Assembly (NCBI GenBank): GCA_021737445.1
Contig: JAIPDY010000258.1
Location: 1-8,803, forward strand
From: Desulfotignum sp.
GTDB taxonomy: Bacteria > Desulfobacterota > Desulfobacteria > Desulfobacterales > Desulfobacteraceae
DNA: 8,803 bases
Reading direction: 5' to 3'
The notes under the pieces are model-generated. The model did not search any database. It had not been told where the DNA came from and saw only the letters and a program-made list of their open reading frames with translations. Shown here one piece after another: positions 1 through 5,793 of the stretch; position 1 is the first letter of the stretch, and each line of letters opens with the position of its first letter. Position numbers and translations under genes: made by a program.

Positions 1-300
1 GAGGCCACCCAGGCAGCTGTGACCGACCTGGCCGGTAAGATCGAATCTTTTTCCGCGGCACCGCCCGCAGCAGATTCGGCCCCTGCAGGTGATCCTGCCC
101 CGGCCAACGACCCGGCACCGGCACCGGCAAACGACCCTGCCCCGGCGGATGACGGCAAAGAATTCACTGAATTGAAATCTGCCCTGGACACCCTGACCAC
201 CCAGTTCAAAACCCTGGTGAATCGCCTGGAAGCTGCCAACCCCGGCACACAGTTCGGCGACACCACCGGCGCGGCCGGTGACCAGGACGAACTTTTATAA
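1..300 (+). CDS. Capsid scaffolding protein, GpO-like, C-terminal part (5' end outside window)
   Basis: The frame is open from base 1 to the TAA at 298-300, so this is the last 99 codons of a longer gene. The GTG at 19 is simply an internal valine. The visible part has a low-complexity Ala/Pro/Asp/Asn linker (bases 61-153, with a repeated D-P-A-P-A-N unit at 91-150). A predicted amphipathic helix follows (bases 160-235, starting EFTELKSALDTL), and then an acidic tail ending in DELL. It lies directly upstream of a GpN-like capsid gene, the position of gene O in P2-like phages. GpO acts inside the procapsid as scaffold, and its N-terminal part is a protease. The fragment itself carries no diagnostic catalytic residue. 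The assignment therefore rests on gene order and on the disordered-linker-plus-helix tail. The mechanism by which it would bind capsid protein is inferred from P2. Confidence 0.6.
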   Translation, partial: EATQAAVTDLAGKIESFSAAPPAADSAPAGDPAPANDPAPAPANDPAPADDGKEFTELKSALDTLTTQFKTLVNRLEAANPGTQFGDTTGAAGDQDELL

Positions 301-368
301 CCCTTAGCCGGCGCCGCACCCGGCCTGGCCCTTTGAACAGGTAATTTTTTTAACAGGAGAATTGAACA

Positions 369-1397
369 ATGAGACCCATTACCAGAAAGCTTTTTGACCA
401 GATGACGGGCCGGATTGCGAAAACTTACGGCGTGAACACGGTCCAGCAGACATTTTCCGCCACCCCGGAAGTGGAACAACGGCTCCAGGATAAAATTGTT
501 GAGCAGGAAGATTTGCTGCAGCGCATCAATGTGATCATGGTGGATGAGATGGAAGGCCAGAACATCCTTGGCAGCGCATCCGGACCCGCGTCCGGCAGAA
601 CCGACACCACGGTTGACGGCCAGGAACGGACCCCCCGGGACCTGCTGGGCCTGGATACTTTCACATACAAACTCTACCAGACCAACTCTGATGTGTATAT
701 GCGGTATGCCACCATGGATGCCTGGGCCAAGTTCCCGGATCTGGCTGACCGGTATGCCCGGTATGTGCAGAAACGCATTGCCAACGACCGGGTGATCATC
801 GGCTGGTATGGCGAGTCCGCTGCTGCCGATACAGACCTGGTTGCCAATCCCCTGATGCAGGATGTCAACGAAGGCTGGCTCCAGTACATGCGGGAAAACA
901 AAGTTGCCAACATTCTCACAGAAGGCGGCACGGTCAATGAGATCCACATCGGCGAGGGCGGGGATTATGTGAACCTGGACCATGCCGTGTCAGACCTGTT
1001 GGAAGGCATTCCCCAGTATCTGCGCACCGGTCTGATCGCCTTGATCGGTTCCGAGCTGGTGGGCCGGGAAAAATCCGCCCTGTACCAGGCCCTGGGCCTC
1101 AAGCCCACGGAAAAAACCCTGGCCACGGCATCCCTGTCCTTTTTTGGCGGCCTGCCCTGGGACACCCCCAACAATTTCCCCTCCCGCGGCCTGGTGATCA
1201 CCAGCCTGGACAATCTGTCCATTTATGTCCAGGCTGGCACCTGGCGCCGGCGCATCAAAGACAAACCGGAAAAAGACCGGGTTGAGGACTACAACTCCCG
1301 GAACGAAGGCTATGTGGTTGAAACCCCGGAAAAATTTGTGGGCGTTGAGTTTGACAATGTCAAGCTCCTGGCTGCGGATGGCGCGACCTGGGAATAA
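369..1397 (+). CDS. Major capsid protein, P2 GpN family
   Basis: 342 residues, close to the usual ~350 of P2-type capsid proteins. The N-terminus (MRPITRKLFDQMTGRIAKTY) and the following segment with a VEQRLQDKIVEQEDLLQRIN helix are typical of GpN homologues. So are the central segment with YMRYATMDAWAKFPD and the C-terminal part with RRRIKDKPEKDRVEDYNSRN and a VVETPEKF motif. It forms the icosahedral shell around the scaffold. The ATG at 369 is preceded by an AGGAGA ribosome site (355-360) at good spacing. It lies between the scaffold remnant and the small terminase subunit, matching P2 order O-N-M. In P2 the N-terminus is trimmed by the GpO protease; whether that happens here cannot be seen. 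Confidence 0.9.
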   Translation: MRPITRKLFDQMTGRIAKTYGVNTVQQTFSATPEVEQRLQDKIVEQEDLLQRINVIMVDEMEGQNILGSASGPASGRTDTTVDGQERTPRDLLGLDTFTYKLYQTNSDVYMRYATMDAWAKFPDLADRYARYVQKRIANDRVIIGWYGESAAADTDLVANPLMQDVNEGWLQYMRENKVANILTEGGTVNEIHIGEGGDYVNLDHAVSDLLEGIPQYLRTGLIALIGSELVGREKSALYQALGLKPTEKTLATASLSFFGGLPWDTPNNFPSRGLVITSLDNLSIYVQAGTWRRRIKDKPEKDRVEDYNSRNEGYVVETPEKFVGVEFDNVKLLAADGATWE

Positions 1398-1436
1398 AAA
1401 AACAGGGCTGACCGCCCGTGACAGGAGGTAGTCAAC

Positions 1437-2129
1437 ATGAGTTTAATGGTGAAATTCCAGAAAAGACACACTGACGGGGCCGGCAAAGCCGCCGATGCTG
1501 AAAAAAGATCCGGCCCCGGCCGGGCTGTCCGGTCCCTGCCCGCTTCCGGCATCGCCCGCAATCAGGCCATGGCCAAGATCGATGCCGAGCTGGCAGCCGA
1601 CCTGGCCGGCCTCAAGGCGATCAAGAGCATCAAGCAAAAGGAAGCGGAAAAGCAGTCTCACCTGGTCCCTAAATATATGCCGGTGGTGCAGACCCTGAAG
1701 ACTTCCGGGTCCAGTCATCCGCTTTTGGGCCAGATCCTTGTGTGGCTGTTTGACATCAAGGATATCCCCGGGGCCATGGATCTGGCAAGTTATTGCCTGG
1801 ACCATGACGTGCCCATGCCCGAAAGGTTCAAGCGGGATCTGCCCACTTTTCTGTCCGGCACGGTCCTGGAGTGGGCCGAGGCTGAGCAGGAAGCCGGCCG
1901 GACCCCGGAACCCTATCTGACGGACATGATGGATATGTCACAGGACTGGGACCTGCCGGATCCGATCCGTGCCGGGTTCTATCGTGTCAAGGGATTGATG
2001 GCCATGGAAAAAGAAGATTACAGCGCAGCTGTGGCAGCCCTTGAGACTGCCATGGAATATGGCGCTAAAGTCAAAACTGCTTTGTTCCAGGCGGAGAAGA
2101 AACTGGAAAGCCAGGCAGACAAAGCATAA
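1437..2129 (+). CDS. Terminase small subunit, P2 GpM family
   Basis: 230 residues. The start at 1437 has a strong AGGAGG (1423-1428) eight bases upstream; the in-frame ATG at 1446 is a less well-spaced alternative. The N-terminal 40 residues are basic and probably disordered. The segment IARNQAMAKIDAELAADLAG and the block LGQILVWLFDIKDIPGAMDL resemble GpM-type small terminase proteins, as does the later CLDHDVPMPERFKRDLPTFL. The C-terminus is helical and charged. Small terminase binds the packaging site on phage DNA and directs the large subunit (GpP, upstream and outside the window). Position immediately after the capsid gene agrees with P2 gene order. DNA-binding residues cannot be assigned by eye. 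Confidence 0.82.
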   Translation: MSLMVKFQKRHTDGAGKAADAEKRSGPGRAVRSLPASGIARNQAMAKIDAELAADLAGLKAIKSIKQKEAEKQSHLVPKYMPVVQTLKTSGSSHPLLGQILVWLFDIKDIPGAMDLASYCLDHDVPMPERFKRDLPTFLSGTVLEWAEAEQEAGRTPEPYLTDMMDMSQDWDLPDPIRAGFYRVKGLMAMEKEDYSAAVAALETAMEYGAKVKTALFQAEKKLESQADKA

Positions 2130-2243
2130 CCAGCTCCACCGCCCGCCGACCCGATCCCGCCGGACCCGGCTGCGATTGATCGCCATCCGGATGCCGGCCG
2201 GGAGGCGGGCCTTTCATAACCCCAGGCACAAGGATGTGATGAC
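2130..2243 (+). other. Structured intergenic gap between terminase and head completion genes
   Basis: This is the longest gap inside the head operon. It contains nested inverted repeats. The outer arms are GCCCGCC (2141-2147) and GGCGGGC (2204-2210). Next come TCCCGCCGG (2155-2163) and CCGGCCGGGA (2193-2202), complementary with one bulge. Near the centre is a perfect GCGA-TTGA-TCGC hairpin (2172-2183). No T-run follows, so it is not a classical rho-independent terminator. It could be an RNA structure in the late transcript, possibly an mRNA processing or translational control element. An AAGGA ribosome site (2230-2234) for the next gene follows it. Confidence 0.4.
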
Positions 2244-2729
2244 GTGAGTTTCACCGGATTTTCAGATCAGATCGATCCAGATACAGTGATCACCAATGCG
2301 CCGTTTTTCCCGGACCTGAACCTGCATGCGTTTGCAGAGTCCTACCGGATCCCGGCCGCGTACCGGGAAACCATGGTCAAAGACCGCCTGATTTTGTCCC
2401 TGGCCTGGGCCAATGCAGCCCTGTCCGAATTCCGGCAAACCCATGTGGATGCCGGTACAGCTGCCCTCACCGATATTGTTGTAGATGCAAACGAACAGAT
2501 CGGGGATATCCATCCCATGGAAGTGCTGTACAAACGGGCCGTTTTCTGCCGGGCCAAGGCATTGCTTTTGGCAGACTTTGCCACAGTGATGCGCAAAAAC
2601 GATGCGTCCACCCGCTCCAAAGGCGAGGTGATGGAATCTGAAGAGACCGCCGACCGGTGGTATGAGTTTGCTGCAGATGCCATTGCCGCGCTCCAGGGGA
2701 ACCTGACCATTCACGCGGAGGCCCTGTAA
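2244..2729 (+). CDS. Head completion/stabilization protein, P2 GpL family
   Basis: 161 residues, near the typical ~160-170 for GpL. The start is GTG at 2244 with AAGGA at 2230-2234. The opening MSFTGFSDQI with the following NAPFFPDLNLHAFAESYRIP is the characteristic GpL N-terminus (target position and direction of a short head-closure protein). Further signatures are DRLILSLAWANAALSEFRQ and the block LYKRAVFCRAKALLLADF, then a helical C-terminus with ADRWYEFAADAIAAL. GpL-type proteins sit at the portal and close the filled head before tail attachment. Its stop codon overlaps the start of the next gene (TAATG at 2727-2731), implying translational coupling. Confidence 0.85.
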   Translation: MSFTGFSDQIDPDTVITNAPFFPDLNLHAFAESYRIPAAYRETMVKDRLILSLAWANAALSEFRQTHVDAGTAALTDIVVDANEQIGDIHPMEVLYKRAVFCRAKALLLADFATVMRKNDASTRSKGEVMESEETADRWYEFAADAIAALQGNLTIHAEAL

Positions 2730-3190
2730 TGCAGAAGCTGTCCGCCTTGTCCGCCCATATCGCTGCCCTGCCCGGCATTGCCAGAGATAACATGGAATCA
2801 TTTGCCGACCTGGGCAAGCTGGTGCCTACAGGCAAAGACCTGGGCAACGGCCTGGAGATCGGCCGGTTCCGGTATGATGCCGTGATCGGGATCGAGCAGT
2901 GCCCGGCGGCCCTGGCTTCTTTGCTGTTGTCGTCTGTGATGGTGTGGCTGGCGGCCAATGACCCGGACCGGGATCTTTTGGGCCTGACAGATCCGGAAGT
3001 GGATGTGACAATTTATGATGAGCAGCATGTGTTTGTGCAGCTGAATGTGGAGTTTGACGAAGCCCTGAGCCTGGTGCCTGATCCGGCCGGGGATATTTTG
3101 TGGGATGAACAAAGATGGCGGGTGTCTGACATCGGCATCGATGTGGCGGAAACCCTGGAAAAACTGGATAAAAAAGATGGCACTGTCTGA
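2729..3190 (+). CDS. Tail completion protein, P2 GpR family
   Basis: 153 residues. The ATG at 2729 overlaps the upstream TAA and has GGAGG at 2717-2721. The protein begins with a short helix (MQKLSALSAHIAAL). Typical GpR-type features follow: a core with FRYDAVIGIEQCP, a helical ASLLLSSVMVWLAANDPDRD segment, and a C-terminal beta-rich half with DVTIYDEQHVFVQLNVEFDE and WDEQRWRVSDIGIDV. GpR-type proteins act at the head-proximal end of the contractile tail as tail terminator/connector components. In P2, genes X, Y and K lie between L and R; here R follows L directly with no lysis genes between. The 3' end overlaps the next gene by 14 bases. Confidence 0.75.
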   Translation: MQKLSALSAHIAALPGIARDNMESFADLGKLVPTGKDLGNGLEIGRFRYDAVIGIEQCPAALASLLLSSVMVWLAANDPDRDLLGLTDPEVDVTIYDEQHVFVQLNVEFDEALSLVPDPAGDILWDEQRWRVSDIGIDVAETLEKLDKKDGTV

Positions 3191-3884
3191 TATCGGCATA
3201 GACATTGACACAGATCCCGCATCCACGCTGCGGCTGATGGATCAGATCGACCTGCTCACCATGAGTCCGCGCCGGCGCCGCTTGCTCATGCGCAAGGTCG
3301 GCAAAGGAGTGATCAAGGATGCCCGGCTGAACATCAAAAAGCAGCAGACTGTTGCCGGGACTGCCATGAAGCCCCGGAAAAAAAATAGGGTCCGCAGAAA
3401 ACTGCTCAGCAAGATGGGCAAGGGGCTGATGACAAAGTTTCCCGCCGGCGACCGTGAGGGCATTGTGACCTGGAAAAACCCGGGTCATGCCATAGTAGCA
3501 TCCAGGCACCAGCACGGGGTGCCGGAATCGTTTGGATCGATCAAGGCAAAAAAAATGTATGGCACACCGGATTACAAAAAACCGGCCACGCCCAGGCAGG
3601 CGGCCTCATTGATCAAGGAGGGCTATCGGGCGCGAGTGGCAAGGAAGCGGGGCAAAGGAAAGGCCGTGCTCAAGCGGGTATCTAAAAAATGGATCCAGGA
3701 CAATCTGACCCTGGGCCAGGCCGGCCTGATCCTGAGACTGCTGCGCACCGGTGAAACCAAAGGCCCCCAGCGGTGGACCATCAAGGTGCCGGAGCGGCCC
3801 TTTCTGGGGGTCACCCCAAAACAGGCAAACGTGTATTTGACTGCAATGGCCAGAGCTGCCCTGCAGGAATTGAGAAAAGCATAA
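3177..3884 (+). CDS. Virion morphogenesis / tail completion protein, P2 GpS-like
   Basis: 235 residues from the ATG at 3177. The same frame is open further upstream (an ATG at 3105), but that would overlap the GpR-like gene by 86 bases and adds a segment unlike the family. Beginning at 3177, the protein starts with MALSDIGIDIDTDPASTLRL. It has a very basic segment (TMSPRRRRLLMRKVGKGVIK). A second basic region includes RKKNRVRRKLLSKMGKGL, and the C-terminal part has VPERPFLGVTPKQANVYL, a pattern common near the end of GpS/virion-morphogenesis proteins. Family members help complete the tail so that it can join the head. P2 GpS is about 150 residues; this one is longer, with a Lys/Arg-rich middle insert (about residues 110-190). 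Start choice is moderately certain; the ribosome site is weak, so coupling to the upstream gene is likely. Confidence 0.72.
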   Translation: MALSDIGIDIDTDPASTLRLMDQIDLLTMSPRRRRLLMRKVGKGVIKDARLNIKKQQTVAGTAMKPRKKNRVRRKLLSKMGKGLMTKFPAGDREGIVTWKNPGHAIVASRHQHGVPESFGSIKAKKMYGTPDYKKPATPRQAASLIKEGYRARVARKRGKGKAVLKRVSKKWIQDNLTLGQAGLILRLLRTGETKGPQRWTIKVPERPFLGVTPKQANVYLTAMARAALQELRKA

Positions 3885-3901
3885 TATAAGGAGAGTCAAA
3901 A

Positions 3902-5014
3902 ATGTCTCTTGGAACTGTACAAATCAACCGCCTGAATCTGATCCAGGGCGCGTTGCCGGAAATCGAACGCCATTTTCTGTTTGTGGGAGAAGGCACTGAA
4001 AACGTCGGCAGCGTGGTGGCCGTGGGTGTTAAAACCGATCTGGATGACGTCCTGGGGGAAGCGGATACCGTTTTGAAAACCCAGGTGGAAGCGGCCCGGC
4101 TGAATGCGGGGCAGAATTTTTCCGCGTCGGTGATAGAAGTGGATGCCACCGGGGAGGCGACAATGGATTATATAGATGCGGCCATGGAAATCACATCATG
4201 TGAAGCGATTGTGATGGTGGAGCCTGTGTCATCTGCTGCTGAGCTTGAATCCATGCATGCCGAGGCTGTGTCTATTTTATCAAAATACATGCGGCCGGTC
4301 TTTTTTATTGCATCGGTCCGCGGCATCGATGCGGTGACAGAAACGTGGGCCGCCTATATTGCCGCCATCACCCCCATCACCACGGATGTGGCAGCGGACC
4401 GGGTGTGCGTGGTGCCGTATCTGTGGGACCATGCCCTGGGCGCGTTTGCCGGGCGGCTGTGCAACCGGGCGGTGACCGTGGCAGACACCCCCATGCGGGT
4501 GGCCACCGGTTCCATGGTGGGTGAATGGTCGGATCGGCCGTCTGACATGGACGGCAACGGTTTGACCATGGCGCACCTGAAACAGCTGGATACTGTCAGA
4601 TTTTCCGTGCCCCAGTGGTATCTGGATTACCCGGGCACCTACTGGGGAGACGGCAACATGCTGGATATCCCTGGCGGTGATTACCAGGTGGTGGAAAACC
4701 TGCGGGTGGTGCAAAAAGCCATGCGCCGGGTGTATCCCCTGGCGGTGGCACGTATCGGTGACCGGCGCTTGAACTCCACCCCGGCATCCATTGCGGAAAA
4801 CAAAAGTTATTTCATGCGGCCGCTGCGGGCCATGGACAAGAGCGTGACCATTCTGGGGCTGACATTCCCCGGGGAGATCCATCCGCCCACAGATGAGGCC
4901 ATAGAAATTGTATGGCTGGATAAGACCACGGTGGAAATCTATCTGATGGTCCGGCCGTATAACTGTCCCAAGGACATCACCGTGAACCTGGCCCTGGACC
5001 TGTCCACTGAATAG
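3902..5014 (+). CDS. Contractile tail sheath protein, DUF2586 family
   Basis: 370 residues with an excellent AAGGAG site (3888-3893) eight bases before the ATG. The N-terminus (MSLGTVQINRLNLIQGALPE) followed by RHFLFVGEG matches the DUF2586 sheath type found in P2-related phages with DUF2597 tubes. The middle holds an alternating alpha/beta region (AIVMVEPVSSAAELESMHAE, then RPVFFIASVRGID) and a CVVPYLWDHALGAFAGRLCN block. The C-terminal domain has YPLAVARIGDRRLNSTPASI and a strand-rich end (VEIYLMVRPYNCPKDITVNL), compatible with the sheath handshake region. It would form the contractile tube around the inner tail. It is followed 29 bases later by the tube candidate, the usual sheath-tube pair. 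Family identification is from remembered sequence patterns. Confidence 0.85.
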   Translation: MSLGTVQINRLNLIQGALPEIERHFLFVGEGTENVGSVVAVGVKTDLDDVLGEADTVLKTQVEAARLNAGQNFSASVIEVDATGEATMDYIDAAMEITSCEAIVMVEPVSSAAELESMHAEAVSILSKYMRPVFFIASVRGIDAVTETWAAYIAAITPITTDVAADRVCVVPYLWDHALGAFAGRLCNRAVTVADTPMRVATGSMVGEWSDRPSDMDGNGLTMAHLKQLDTVRFSVPQWYLDYPGTYWGDGNMLDIPGGDYQVVENLRVVQKAMRRVYPLAVARIGDRRLNSTPASIAENKSYFMRPLRAMDKSVTILGLTFPGEIHPPTDEAIEIVWLDKTTVEIYLMVRPYNCPKDITVNLALDLSTE

Positions 5015-5043
5015 GCCGTCAACAGATTAAGGAGACATGACAA

Positions 5044-5496
5044 ATGAAACGAGTGAGCAGCAGCAGCTTTACCTTCACCCTGGGGGATTATAAACTCCGG
5101 GCGGAAAAAGCGTCCCTGTCCATTGAGGACACCCGCAAGGGGGTCAAGGATCAGGGCATCCCCAACGGCTACATTGACGGCGAAGTATCGGCCACCGGCG
5201 AGATTGAACTGGATGCCGCGGCCATGGGTATTTTGGCGGAACAGGCAAAGAGTGCCGGGTCCTGGCAGGATATCGAACCGGCCGATCTGATGTTTTATGC
5301 CAAGGGCACATCCGAGGAAGAAAAGATCGAGGCGTTCGGGTGCCTGCTCAATATTTCCGATGTGGCGGAATATGATCCCACCAGTGACAGCAAAGCCATA
5401 ACAAAGATTTCCTTTGAAGTCACCAGCCCGGATTTTGTGCGCATCAACGGCACACCCTACCTGTCACAGGAGCGGACTGAAAGCCTGGTGCAGTAG
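5044..5496 (+). CDS. Tail tube protein candidate, DUF2597 family
   Basis: 150 residues, a typical size for DUF2597 proteins. The ATG at 5044 has AAGGAG at 5029-5034; an out-of-frame ATG at 5037 is not used. The pattern is characteristic of the family: an N-terminal MKRVSSSSFTFTLGDYKLRA, then SLSIEDTRKGVKDQGIPNGY, DGEVSATGEIELDA, and a strongly conserved end with SFEVTSPDFVRINGTPYLS. The protein is rich in beta strands, as expected for a tail tube subunit that polymerises into hexameric rings. Its place right after the sheath gene supports a GpFII-like tube role. That role comes from position and fold expectation; DUF2597 itself is named as a family of unknown function. Confidence 0.82.
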   Translation: MKRVSSSSFTFTLGDYKLRAEKASLSIEDTRKGVKDQGIPNGYIDGEVSATGEIELDAAAMGILAEQAKSAGSWQDIEPADLMFYAKGTSEEEKIEAFGCLLNISDVAEYDPTSDSKAITKISFEVTSPDFVRINGTPYLSQERTESLVQ

Positions 5497-5526
5497 CCTA
5501 TCAACACAGAGACAGGAGCATAGCAA

Positions 5527-5769
5527 ATGCCTGAAGTCAACAGAGTGATCAGAGATACCAGCGGGGTGCCGGTCGGCATGGCCCCACTTGGGATTGCCAC
5601 AGTGGTGAAAGACCTGCCGATCCCGCACCGGGCCGTGCGCAGTGATCAGGATCTGGTGGTGTACTTTAATGATGATACCGAGACCACCTGGACATTCGAA
5701 GCCGGTGAAATCATCGCGGTCAGTGCCGGCATGAGGCTGGCCGTTTCTGCGGTGTGTCTGGTTTATTGA
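5527..5769 (+). CDS. Small protein of unknown function in tail operon
   Basis: 80 residues with a clear CAGGAG site (5513-5518), so it is very probably translated. It looks fully beta-rich: a first part with PLGIATVVKDLPIPHRAV, then DLVVYFNDDTETTWTFEAGE, then a hydrophobic end IIAVSAGMRLAVSAVCLVY. No signal peptide is visible; the hydrophobic C-terminus is broken by charged or small residues and reads as strands more than a membrane helix. The last half (strand, turn, TFEAGE, then an alternating hydrophobic end finishing in VY) loosely recalls short phage spike-base proteins, but I would not name it on that. It sits between the tube gene and the diversified protein, 24 bases before the latter, so it may help attach or fold that protein. 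Confidence 0.6.
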   Translation: MPEVNRVIRDTSGVPVGMAPLGIATVVKDLPIPHRAVRSDQDLVVYFNDDTETTWTFEAGEIIAVSAGMRLAVSAVCLVY

Positions 5770-5793
5770 ACCCGGTTTAGAGAGGAGAGCGAT

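Noticed and set aside
91..150. DPAPAN repeat in the scaffold protein considered as a second diversified repeat.
   Set aside because: It is an ordinary Ala/Pro-rich low-complexity linker; no template copy exists in the window.
307..351. Possible terminator between scaffold and capsid genes (GCCGG/CCGGC stem at 307-324, CCTG/CAGG pair at 324-341 and seven Ts at 345-351).
   Set aside because: Stems are short and the only one next to the T-run has four pairs with a ten-base loop. Scaffold and capsid are expected to be co-transcribed.
3105..3176. Upstream ATG (3105) giving a 259-residue GpS-like protein.
   Set aside because: It would overlap the GpR-like gene by 86 bases, and the added residues do not fit the family. 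The ATG at 3177 gives a short, coupled overlap.
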